Source: Glandiceps talaboti (Eukaryota > Hemichordata > Enteropneusta > Spengelidae). Taken from it: 64,000 nt of DNA. Within the stretch, counting starts at the first letter, position 1. Each line of letters begins with the position of its first letter. Shown here piece after piece: positions 12,957 through 41,296 of the stretch. Made by a program: the position numbers and the translations under genes. Under the pieces are notes generated by a model, which saw nothing but the letters and a program-made list of their open reading frames with translations, searched no databases and was not told the DNA's origin. The stretch lies in contig NC_135560.1 in assembly GCF_964340395.1 (NCBI RefSeq), forward strand, positions 3,986,998-4,050,997. The letters run 5' to 3'.

Positions 12957-14455
12957 CATGATTATGAACATATGTCTGTAAGGGACCAGATCAATAGTTC
13001 AATGTAGGATAAAAAACTAAATTCTTTAAGTGAGGCTTCAGACCCCCACCACCTCCCAACTAAAATGACCAAAATTGAAAAGGTTTCAGACAGCACAATC
13101 ATTTTCAGATCAGTATGTAGTAGTACATGTATGTAGCTAGTGCCATGAATATAAAGCCAGTATGTAGTAGTATGTAGTGTTATGAACACAAAGCCAGTAT
13201 GTAGTAGTATGTAGTGCTATGAATACAAAGCTAGTATGTAGTAGTATGTAGTGCTATGAATACAAAGCCAGTGTGTAGTAGTATGTAGTGCTATGAATAC
13301 AAAGCCAGTGTGTAGTAGTATGTAGTGCTATGCATGCAAAGCCAGTATGTAGTAGTATGTAGTGCTATGAATACAAAGCCGGTATGTACATGTAGTAGTA
13401 TGTAGTGCCATAAATACAAAGCCAGTATGTACATGTAGTAGTATGTAGTGCCATAAATACAAAGCCGGTATGTACATGTAGTAGTATGTAGTGCCATAAA
13501 TACAAAGCCAGTATGTACATGTAGTAGTATGTAGTGCTATGAATACAAAGCCGGTATGTACATGTAGTAGTATGTAGTGCCATAAATACAAAGCCAGTAT
13601 GTACATGTAGTAGTATGTAGTGCCATGAATACAAAGCCAGTTTGTACATGCAGTAGTATGTAGCGCTATGAATACAAAGCCAGTATGTAGTAGTATGTAG
13701 TGCTATGAATACAAAGCCAGTATGTAGTAGTATGTAGTGCTATGAATATAAAGCCAGTATGTAGTAGTATGTAGTGCTATGAATATAATGCCAGTATGTA
13801 CATGTAGTAGTATGTAGTGCTATGAATATAAAGCCAGTATGTAGTAGTATGTAGTGCTATGAATATAATGCCAGTATGTACATGTAGTAGTATGTAGTGC
13901 TATGAATATAAAGCCAGTATGTAGTAGTATGTAGTGCTATGAATATAATGCCAGTATGTACATGTAGTAGTATGTAGTGCTATGAATATAAAGCCAGTAT
14001 GTACATGTAGTAATACATGTATGTAGTGCTTTGAATACAAAGCCAGTATGTAGTAGTATGTAGTGCTTTGAATATAAAGCCAGTATGTACATGTAGTAGT
14101 ATGTAGTGTTATGAATATAAAGCCAGTATGTACATGTAGTAGTATGTAGTGCTATGAATATAAAACCAGTATGTAGCAAGTACAGAATAGTTCTTTTGTT
14201 GACACTTTGTTTTAGTGCCATGCATTTTCTATAGCAAAAATTCTTCTATTTCTCAATTGGTGACATTTAAAAAAAAATAAATATGCTCATTTTGGGATAC
14301 AAATAACTCCATTAAAATTAAAATTGATTTTGTACGATGAGAACTAAAATGGTTCAACTCAAAACCCCCCACCCCCAAAACTAGAAGAATTTAGTTTTTT
14401 TTTATCCTACATTGAACAATTGATCTCACCCCCTCAGTGTGAAGTAACAATCATG
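12957..14455. mobile_element. TIR element (MITE family) with expanded internal minisatellite
   Basis: The left end 12957-13035 and right end 14380-14455 are inverted repeats. Both read inward as CATGATT, then AGATCAATWGTTCAATGTAG, then GATAAAAAACTAAATTCTT. The same two ends surround a single repeat unit in a second copy at about 62650-63030. This shows that the array in between grew inside a dispersed element. No transposase is present. I cannot assign a superfamily. Confidence 0.7.
13110..14178 (+). repeat. 37/43-bp minisatellite inside the TIR element
   Basis: The unit is AGTATGTAGTAGTATGTAGT followed by GCTATGAATACAAAGCC (37 bp). Some units carry a 6-bp TACATG insertion, giving 43 bp. I estimate about 28 copies. 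Open minus-strand frames across it are low-complexity products of the repeat, not genes. Confidence 0.95.
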
Positions 14456-15164
14456 TGCTTGCCATCATACAATTTCATATACATAAATGCAAAACACTCG
14501 CATTGCAAAAAAATCATTTTATTTAGTACAAAGATAATGACATACCGATGCTTAGCATGCATAGCACATTAACGAAGCATGGATATTAATGTGTAACAAA
14601 TGTATGTGCATGTGGCAGCTACTCTATTCTTCTTAGCGGATTACTTGCAATCTAAATTTATCTATAAATAGCTGTCTGGCATTAACATGATATAAGATTG
14701 CTATCATATTTAACTTAAGATTACATCTGATGCATGAGTACATGTACATGTACTTGTCTTTGCAAGACAAAGATGGTGTCAGTGTATAAGTCTGTGTCTT
14801 TAGACTCTGTAGCTTACATGTACAAACACTGTGACTTTGTCTTATACAATGCCACATTACATTTTTGTAACCCTTCATTAGTAGTGTCCTTACTCCTATC
14901 AATGTATTACTTAGTTAAGGATAGTATAAGAGTTTTGTCAACTGCTATGAATCTGTCTATGGACCTAGACTGAAGTACCATATTGCTAATTACAATATAC
15001 ATGATTTAGACTATATGGTACCTTTTCACACTGAATTTAACAACTTACAAGAAATTCAATAAAACACAGTTCTGTTTACTGGCACTTGATAGTTATCCAT
15101 GGAACAAGTTTTTTTGAATAAATAAGCCTTTGCATTGCTCTTTACAACTTTTGAAAAGCTAGCT
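14456..15164. other. Non-coding stretch between MITE and GH31 gene
   Basis: AT-rich sequence without a convincing ORF. It may hold the 3' untranslated region of the minus-strand GH31 gene, but I found no clear minus-strand AATAAA close to the stop codon. Confidence 0.45.
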
Positions 15165-15348
<184 letters not shown>

Positions 15349-15512
15349 GATTTTAAATACTAAATGTTGCCAGTCAACATTAAAATGTTCTACCGTAAAC
15401 ATTACGCAAGTTTTAAAATGAACACCTTCCAAGCCATAACACAAGACTGCCTAAAGTTACTTTACTTTGCCATTGGTAGTCACCTGAATACTGACATTAG
15501 GGGGCTGTATGG

Positions 15513-17765
15513 TTACAACTTTGTAAAGTATGCAACCTTGTTTATTGGTACCTGTACATTTATCCATTTCCCACCTCCTACAGTCTCCTTACTTAATTCA
15601 TTCTTCCATGACCCATTAGGTAAATATACTTGTCTTTCAAATACCCCCTTCTTCAAGATGGGTGCCACCAAAGTATCACTACCTATCAGAAATTCTGTAT
15701 CAATGTCAAAAGTTGTTTGGTCAGATGGGTTTTCCCACCACAAGGGTCTTATCACAGGATCACCTGTCAGCAAATATTCCCTTGCCAGTACCAGCAGTTT
15801 AGGGGCTATGACATTCTCATGAAAGCCAACCCAGTGTCTTGAAAGTTCAATGACCTCCATCTCATAGAACCAAGGTGGAGTTGAGAAATGCATGACTGGC
15901 AGAAATGCTGTCAGTTCCAACCAACGAATATAAAGTTCTTTGTCTGGAATACTATCATTCCCATGGCCACCAATAACATCAGGAATGACAAATGGATACC
16001 CCATTATGCTATATGTCAGTATTGTTGGAATAATACTTTGTAAGCCATTGGTGGAGTTCCACTCACTCTCTTTGTCTGTCATGGATAAGAACACAGGTAA
16101 TGTTTGAGAATGGTAGGCAGCTTTTATTTGAGTATTGGTTCCAAAACTAGATGCTATAGCTGCAAATAATGTAGTGAATTCACTAGGATGGGACAGAGGC
16201 TGATGTGTACTAAATACAGGTGGTAGCCATGACACTTCACCACCAACAAACTGAAATGACTTGACTCCATACTTCTGTTTGACAGTATTCAACTTTTCAG
16301 TGAACCATATGACAGCCTTAGAATAGGTAACATCTAGCACTGATGCAGCAATACCATTCCACCATTGTGTCAATGCAGGAGAACTATCCCTTGGACCTCG
16401 TATCCAGTAACCCTGTACTAATCCCTTACTGAAGGCATTAGAATCTGTGTTAGCAAACGGATGCATCCATAGGATGGTATTCAGTCCCATTCCATGCAAA
16501 GTGTCAAACATATCACTTGGATCTGGAAATCTAGATGGATTGAAATCAAAGTCTCCATATCGTAATAAATATCCATCATCTATTATAAACTGACTGCAGT
16601 TAAAACTATATTCTTGAATCTGTTCAGCGTAATTAGTAATGAGACTCTGATTTGCATCGGGATAGAGGTGAGTCGTTGACCACACTGGTAACTGAAATAT
16701 ACTTTCACTTGGGTACTCCTTTGGAGTTTGAAAATATTGCTGTACAATAAACTGATGCGTAGTTTTGATATTGCTATTTGTACAAATGGTGTATTTCAGT
16801 GTTGATAGTTTATTTTCAGGTACAGTATACATATACATTGAATTGTCATAGTTTGCTTGTAAACATAACTCATCACCACTGACGTGATTGAGACTAACAT
16901 GGAGAGGTGAGTTATCATCAACATAGATGGCAACACCTTGTGATGATAGCCAATAAGGTTCAAGAACAGATCCAAAGCCTTCCTTATTGTAGCGCAAGTC
17001 TGTCGAAACAAACGGTGTTGTGCTCACATTGCATGAATTAATTGGCCATTTCTGATTATACATCTCTCCCCCTCCATACCATGAAGCCGTTGACATCGAA
17101 AAGCAATCATTTGGCTTATAGTCTTGATTTAATGAATTCCATTCAATGTTGTAGCATTCTGTTCCACTTTCCTTGTAATGTGTATATGTTGCATTCAGTT
17201 TTACATGGCCTTTCCACAACAGGCATAGTCTATTATTATGTTTGTCTAACTTTCCAAGGCAAGAAAATGGCACAGTGTCTGGAAGATTGCCAGCAAACCT
17301 TCCTTCAAGAACAATATTTCCATCATATAGCAAACTTAATTTTGTGAAATCTGAGATTGTTGCATGTCCAAGATGGAAAGTCAATGGCTTGGGTATATGT
17401 AAAATCCAGATAACTGTCACATTTACAATAATAACAATAAGTAAAAATGCTACAAAAAGTTTGAGTTTAATTTCACGTGGAGTTTTCAGCCTCCTGATTG
17501 GCAAGCCATAGTCAGCCTCACTTGATGAGTCACTATGATAATCACTAACAAACGAACTGCTGTTCAACGATACGCGGTCTGGAGGCACAGGTACTTTTAA
17601 TCTTACCACGAGGTGACTAGTTTCCTCTGCACTCTTCTGCCTTTCACTTTCACCACTGCTAATACCTGATTCAACACTGACGACATCAAATTTGACCTGG
17701 CCATCATGATCAGACTGGCTGTCAGTATCCCTCACAAGAGTTGTTTCAGTGTCATTCCTGATCAT
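15513..17765 (-). CDS. MYORG-like: GH31 glycosidase-like type II membrane protein, MYORG-like, probable pseudoenzyme
   Basis: An intronless ORF of 750 codons. The cytoplasmic tail (residues 1-100) is Ser/Asp-rich. A single membrane anchor spans about 103-124 (LFVAFLLIVIIVNVTVIW). The lumenal GH31 domain follows, with motifs shared with vertebrate MYORG (myogenesis-regulating glycosidase, about 714 residues, also single-exon in its coding part): ASWYGGGEMYNQKWPI, IDDGYLLRYGDFDF, LWMHPFANTDSN, YSIMGYPFVIPDVIGG and GDPVIRPLWW. The acid/base Asp aligns at Asp564 (MTDKESEW). The nucleophile Asp of the FKFDAGE motif is replaced by Val507 (SFQFVGGE, codon 16245-16247). The Val507-Asp564 spacing is 57, as in the human protein, so the alignment is firm. 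Family members act on alpha-galactosides or alpha-glucosides in the ER/Golgi lumen. This copy may be catalytically inactive or use another residue. ATG at 17765 is the only sensible start; a TGCAG acceptor-like site lies 15 nt upstream, so the 5' UTR may be spliced. It could instead be an orthologue of a SITS-binding-protein-like subfamily. Confidence 0.9.
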   Translation of the reverse strand: MIRNDTETTLVRDTDSQSDHDGQVKFDVVSVESGISSGESERQKSAEETSHLVVRLKVPVPPDRVSLNSSSFVSDYHSDSSSEADYGLPIRRLKTPREIKLKLFVAFLLIVIIVNVTVIWILHIPKPLTFHLGHATISDFTKLSLLYDGNIVLEGRFAGNLPDTVPFSCLGKLDKHNNRLCLLWKGHVKLNATYTHYKESGTECYNIEWNSLNQDYKPNDCFSMSTASWYGGGEMYNQKWPINSCNVSTTPFVSTDLRYNKEGFGSVLEPYWLSSQGVAIYVDDNSPLHVSLNHVSGDELCLQANYDNSMYMYTVPENKLSTLKYTICTNSNIKTTHQFIVQQYFQTPKEYPSESIFQLPVWSTTHLYPDANQSLITNYAEQIQEYSFNCSQFIIDDGYLLRYGDFDFNPSRFPDPSDMFDTLHGMGLNTILWMHPFANTDSNAFSKGLVQGYWIRGPRDSSPALTQWWNGIAASVLDVTYSKAVIWFTEKLNTVKQKYGVKSFQFVGGEVSWLPPVFSTHQPLSHPSEFTTLFAAIASSFGTNTQIKAAYHSQTLPVFLSMTDKESEWNSTNGLQSIIPTILTYSIMGYPFVIPDVIGGHGNDSIPDKELYIRWLELTAFLPVMHFSTPPWFYEMEVIELSRHWVGFHENVIAPKLLVLAREYLLTGDPVIRPLWWENPSDQTTFDIDTEFLIGSDTLVAPILKKGVFERQVYLPNGSWKNELSKETVGGGKWINVQVPINKVAYFTKL

Positions 17766-18249
17766 TTTGTCCTGTACTCTGCAGTATCAACCCTAAATGA
17801 GATTTGAGAGATAAAAAAAGATATCATTCATATACACCTCAAAAGATAGTTTTATAACAAACATGCAAATCATGTTCCAAAGTGAACTTCGACCTCTAAA
17901 CATACAATTGATCTTTCTGAATGGGTTACTCAAATTTCCAGTCTGCAAACTGATTATGTTAATTACTGTAGTTATGGGGATACTGGAGTCAGCAGTTTTG
18001 AGAATCCTAATAATGGGAGAAGGAAGTCTGTTACAACTTGTATCAAGTCTAGATTTATGATACCTATATCTGGTACCATAATTTTGGGAACACTGGACAA
18101 CCTTGGGTACCCAGGTGCTAGGTAGATATTAGCTTCTCACCACAGGTGAATGTCAGGGAATTCAAAACTGTATAACTGTCTACTTTAGACACCTTAGTGC
18201 TGTTGTATATGTTAATGATCTCTTGTTCATATGTATAGTATACTCCAGA
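17766..18249. other. Upstream region of the GH31 gene, no other feature
   Basis: This is the 5' flank, and probably 5' UTR or first intron, of the minus-strand GH31 gene. Small ORFs only. No TATA box or CpG-rich core that I would call. Confidence 0.4.
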
Positions 18250-18348
18250 ATCGAGGAGGGGGGTGGGGGGGGGGGCATATTTTACACAACAGACTGAGCC
18301 TGATCTCCCTTCCCTTGCCATTCCCCCTATAATTACTGAAGGCTCCCT
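18250..18348 (-). mobile_element. Fragment of the GGGAGC-TIR transposon family
   Basis: Read on the minus strand the end is AGGGAGCCTTCAGTAATTAT followed by a G-run. This resembles the AGGGAGCATTCG...TTTTTTACGGGG end of the complete element at 48692-50813. A second long G-run lies at 18256-18274. I read it as a truncated relative. Confidence 0.45.
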
Positions 18349-18966
18349 AAAATATTTCTTAAGCTAAAATAACCTTGGTCAATAATAATTTTGACCTCGA
18401 TGTCAATTTACAGAAAAATATGAATAGTGAATTCATTAGTAGTACACAGTATACTCTCCTATAATAATGACACAATCCTGTCAAATTTGCATAAATAGGT
18501 AACATTTGTTATTATTTGGAAATCATACCTTAGTACTGACTCAATCTTACAAGTACAAAAACAACTGAATTTCCAACTAGTTTTAAACCCCAGCTGACTT
18601 TATAATTTGATCATTCAAAATCGTGAGCACATCATACAATTTCTGAAAATGGTCAGCTTGAGGTTGATAATGATAGTATTTGATTACTGCATAGAGTCAG
18701 ATATAGATGAAAACCAACAACTATATGTACAAGAATGTGGTCGGTAGGCATTGTTTTGATGGGGCGACCCAAGAAGACCAAATTCATCATAGAAATGGCA
18801 GTTTATATGTTAGTAACTTACACAATACAGTGATACTGATTTATATAGCCATGTTAACCACAATCTCTTGTGAATTATTCAAACTAGGCAGTAGGAGGGC
18901 TAAGACAGGTAGTAAATAAATATGTGAGTATATCACACCATATGAAAGCTCTATAATTATGTCAGA
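18349..18966. other. Non-coding stretch, nothing recognised
   Basis: AT-rich sequence with no ORF of note and no repeat that I can define. Confidence 0.5.
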
Positions 18967-19104
18967 GTTAGGAAATGTCCGATTTTTGGGCAGGTACATG
19001 TAAGGTGTAATTTAGCAGAAAAATCCTCCCAAATTTGCGATTCAGATCTGAATCGCTTGTCTATTTGCATTAACATTACAGGAATTGTAGAGTGTGCTTC
19101 CAGT
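18967..19104 (-). mobile_element. Diverged fragment of the 9-bp-TSD element family
   Basis: The segment shares long stretches with the reverse complement of 23100-23235. Examples are GTTAGGAAATG, TAATTTAGCAGAAAAAT and the palindrome-containing CGATTCAGATCTGAATCG. It lacks recognisable ends and looks like an older partial copy in the opposite orientation. Confidence 0.65.
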
Positions 19105-20426
19105 TAAATATGGAAAAAACAACACAAAACACAACTATTACAGCTAATCATACCATAGATCCTGCAGTGAAGGGTAGCTGATCACACCTACATCTGTTCA
19201 TGACATTACACTTTGAGGCTATATAAAGCATGTGGTTACTTTCTTAGATCTGTACCAGTGTAAATACACATCACAGGAGAATTTTTTTTTAAAGTATAAA
19301 CGGTCTTAACATTTTAGCTATATAAATTAAAATATATTATCTGTCAGCCCAGAGTTTCTGTTTGGCATGGAAATATATACACAGAACCAACACAAAGATG
19401 CCTACTGTCACATGCTACCAAATAGGATGCCTTCTAACAAAACTAAAGCGTGTTTTTTATTGCTGAAAGATTATTTGTTGAACATTTGTTTACTGTGCCA
19501 AAAATACACAATGAAACTATCATGTGGTATGTTGACATACCTTGAATTCACTGTCTTGTCCTTCCATGTCTGTCCTGATAGCTGTCAAATTTGCATACAA
19601 TCACCAGTTTTGTAACCCTACCAGCTGTTTAAAAGTCTAGTCCCTGGAGCAGCAGGTTTGTGCATGATATACCATGCAGTCTATGCATGACATTGTCATC
19701 ATCTACTCTAATTTATTCAACAATGTTTTTTATTACACACACACACACTGGTCTTGATTACATGGAGTTTTAATATATACTACCGGATAAAATTAACAAT
19801 TTAGGATTTACTCACTCAAGTATTGATTTCTTCAACCTTGCAAAAAAAAAATCAGCTGATTTCAGCAATTTGCATATATCCCAACTAATCTGAATAAATG
19901 AATACCTAATTAAATTACTTTACATTATTCAGGTAAAAATACATATGTATTCCAATCAATGTGAAGACAGTGGATAATAATACTATTATGTACTACTTTC
20001 AGAAGTTAACAGTTATATTATTAGCTGAGCACTTGACGGTCTACATTTTATTTTGTTTGCTTTGGGTTATTCAGCTCAAAAGGGGCCTTGAGCTTGAATC
20101 TCAGACGGCCAAACAAGACCATTGTTTTGTCATTACCTGCTTGTAACACTGATGTATTTATCATGCAAATAAATGACATTTGAATTTCAATTACTGCATC
20201 TCGGCTACATTTTAAAAGGCCCCTTGAACATATCAACAAGTGTCATCCATTTCATTGAATTTCCCAACTCAAGAAAGTCTGATATTTCTTTAAATAACTG
20301 AGTGAATTTATGAAAAAGTTGTAAACCTAACCAAGGCTTCCAAATTCATCAGCCACTGACAATATTACAAGTATCGGTTACAGGTTGTTAAAATTGTTGC
20401 TGTTATATATAACGTGCTTTAATATA
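19105..20426. other. Non-coding stretch, nothing recognised
   Basis: Small ORFs only, AT-rich. A short (CA)n run lies near 19736-19748. Confidence 0.5.
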
Positions 20427-20466
20427 TACACCTGACGATCCTTCGGGTGAAACGGTCCGTAGTGTA
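20427..20466 (+). ncRNA. Hammerhead ribozyme motif (type I, Penelope-like element type)
   Basis: All conserved parts are present in order. Stem I is TACAC (20427-20431) paired with GTGTA (20462-20466). The core CTGACGA is at 20432-20438. Stem II is CC-UUCG-GG with a U-U mismatch next to the core. GAAA is at 20449-20452. Stem III is A-C-G paired with C-G-U around a GUC loop, and the cleavage triplet is GTA (20459-20461). Self-cleavage is predicted after A20461. A very short stem III is typical of hammerheads carried by Penelope-like retroelements, which often need dimers for full activity. The (TA)n arrays around it fit that origin. Confidence 0.85.
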
Positions 20467-20505
20467 ATTCCACTATGTAATATCAGACTCGTCTTCTTTC
20501 ATTTT

Positions 20506-20854
<349 letters not shown>

Positions 20855-20917
<63 letters not shown>
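20855..20917 (+). repeat. (TA)n microsatellite
   Basis: About 31 TA repeats immediately following the right inverted arm of the Penelope-like remnant. Confidence 0.97.
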
Positions 20918-20920
<3 letters not shown>

Positions 20921-21998
20921 TACATATATACTGTCGACGTATCAGGTTTTCTAAATCTTCACCACGTGTACGTTTCAACTGTCACGGTGGGACACAAGTA
21001 AAATGTGCCTTGTGTAAATCACGTTAAAATATCACATCCTAACAGAATTGTACAATGACTTTAATGTTAACTGAGGAATATTACTAGTAAAAGTCTGCTG
21101 TAAACAGTATGTACCGCAACCACTCAAAAACTTGTAGCCATGTACGTACATGTGTACATGGGTCGATCGCCACCGGCCTGGCGTGAACTTGATGTTTATA
21201 TGCTAAGGGCGCCTTGGGGTACACACTCTGAGAAGAACATGACAGGAAGTCGACAGCAAATACTTTGGCCCATCATTTTGTGAGGGTGTGGGGTTATCAG
21301 GGGACCACTTATTCATCCAATACACGGCATAAGGTCAAGGGCCCAGTGATCCCACCTAAGTTAACGTCGAAACTGGTTGTACATCCGGAAAGCTCAAGGC
21401 TGCTGATGGTGACACATGGATATAGTTGAATATTTTCGATTTAAAAAGTGCAAGTTTGTCTAGTACAACAGATCCCATTCTACGACGTGTTATGAATTCC
21501 AATAACTAGGACAATTTCACGAAGTGATGGAATAATCCCCAAGACTGGCATTTGATTTCTGAACGTACCTGTCAGCTCGTGAGTTGTTGGTATACAATCA
21601 CATGAATCATTTAAACCCAACTCCCATCCAGTCTAACGTCTCTACGTACGTCTCTTCCGATTGCAGAGAGGTCGCTCACCCCATCAGCCTGGTGGCAAGC
21701 CTATGACGCATGAATAATTTTACATAATTTACGTAGATTCAGTGTCGTTCGTCAATTTTCGTTTACTTTCGTAGGGAGTTGAAATATATTGAATTTTAAA
21801 TATTTAAATTTACCTCAAGCAAAAACATGTTGTTTATTGACGATTCATATAATATTATAGTATGTAAATGCAGTAAACTTCTAAATTGGAAGGATGCAAT
21901 GAGATATCCGAAGTCTGTGATATCCCTTCGTATGTACTCGGTAATTTCCGCATGTAAATGAAGCCCACGTGAGTCAGCTTGTGGCACAATCTCTGAAA
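20918..21998 (+). other. Upstream flank and probable promoter/5' UTR of ZFR
   Basis: There is no protein-coding block here. It is somewhat richer in CG dinucleotides than the bulk (for example 21120-21420 and 21600-21730), as expected for a housekeeping promoter region. No TATA box is recognised. The transcription start is not defined. Confidence 0.4.
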
Positions 21999-39894
<17,896 letters not shown>

Positions 39895-40650
39895 TGACCA
39901 AATATTGAACATTTTGTCGAAGGAATTACATGTTAAATATTTGTTGTTTGAGGGAGTTAAAAGCTAGAATACTAACACTGTGATTTCTTTTTTAAAATCC
40001 AGCTTCATAGTTATTATGACTTGTAGCACAGCACATTGCTTTCCTCTTTCTTACACTTGTTATAACTAGTGAATCTGTACCTGACATGGATCTATGTTTC
40101 ATGCTTGTTTTTGAGGGAGAACTTACATATTAGCAATTGGTGATAGTCTATTCAGCTGCTAGATATTTCTTCGTTAAAATCAGATCTGTGTAGTCAACAC
40201 TACAATGTATTAATTATGACACGGGAAGCATACACAAAAACAGATCTCCGGAACATTTTTTTAAACCTGCATTGTCCACAAGTTATATATTCTTTTTACG
40301 TTTTTTGTTACCATGGTAGTTAGAATTTTAGATTTTGTCTAAACTTGTGTAATTATTTGTAGTATTATCAAGTTATGTCTTTGCTATTCTGAATTCATTG
40401 CTTAGTGAGTAGGGATTGGACTTGATCAAAGACCAAAACAGTGACAATGAACAGAGATATGTTGTATTGATTGTTAATGAGAAGAATGCATTTTTAGTGT
40501 GCTAAGGTACTTTGTATGCTTATACATGTACACTGTATGGAACAATTGTGGAAAGTGATTTTTGGACTTTTTTTGTGAACTTCTAGTTTTAAAATATTGT
40601 AAAGCATTCTATGGTAAGAGTTCCAAATAAAACAGCCTGTTGTCAATTTC
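39895..40650 (+). other. ZFR: ZFR 3' untranslated region
   Basis: AT-rich, stop-rich sequence following the TGA. It ends shortly after the poly(A) signal; the exact cleavage site is not visible. Confidence 0.75.
40626..40631 (+). terminator. Poly(A) signal AATAAA of ZFR
   Basis: A canonical hexamer 732 nt past the stop codon. It is followed by a GT-rich downstream element (a (GT)n run at about 40680-40698), the usual arrangement for mRNA 3'-end formation. Confidence 0.8.
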
Positions 40651-40694
40651 AATGACACCTTGTATTTGTTTTTAATGTCTGTGTGTGTGTGTGT

Positions 40695-41280
40695 GTGTAA
40701 AACCACTGGACCGATTGCCATGATGTTTGGTGAGTATAATATGTTGGGTGTCTAGTTTGGAAACTGTTCAAATCAAAATTATCTTACCACCGATGTGTGG
40801 TCAAAAAACTTAAACTCAGAAAATACTAAGCAGATCAGTGTGAAATATGGTAGGAACATTCTTAGACTGTTTAGATTAAGAATTATTTATGACATGATGA
40901 TCCCTCAATGATATGTAAATGAGGTCTAAATGTCTTTTTTGTCAAAAATCTTTAATTCGAAAACCACTAAGCAGATTAGGCTGAAACTTGGTTGGAACGT
41001 TCTTCAGGGCGTTTATATTAAGAATTGTTCATGACATGATCCCATCAGTGATATGTAAATTGGGGCTAAATATGTGTTTTTTTAGTCAAAAATCTTTAAT
41101 TCCAAAACTACTGAGCAGATTAGGCTGAAATTTGGAGGGAGTGTTCTTAGGGGTGTGTAGATTAAGAATTGTTCATGACATGAGCCCAGCAGTGATATGC
41201 AAATTGGGACTAAAATTGTCTTTTTGGTCAAAAATCTTTAATTCCAAAATTATTGAGCCAATTGGGTTGACTGCTTGCAT
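40695..41280 (+). repeat. Degenerate ~127-bp tandem repeat, about 4.5 copies
   Basis: Each copy contains versions of CAAAAATCTTTAATTCCAAA, ACTACTGAGCAGATTAGGCT, GAAATTTGG, ATTAAGAATTGTTCATGACA and GTGATATGTAAATTGG. The copies diverge from one another by perhaps 15-25%. The array starts next to the ZFR cleavage region and runs into the minisatellite that follows. Confidence 0.85.
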
Positions 41281-41296
41281 GATTAAAGCCTTGAAT

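Noticed and set aside
11395-14178. CRISPR array
   Set aside because: Tandem repeats have no unique spacers, and the DNA is eukaryotic.
13291-14221. Several overlapping minus-strand ORFs with repeated LALY/HYILLH motifs
   Set aside because: Artefacts of the 37/43-bp minisatellite inside the TIR element.
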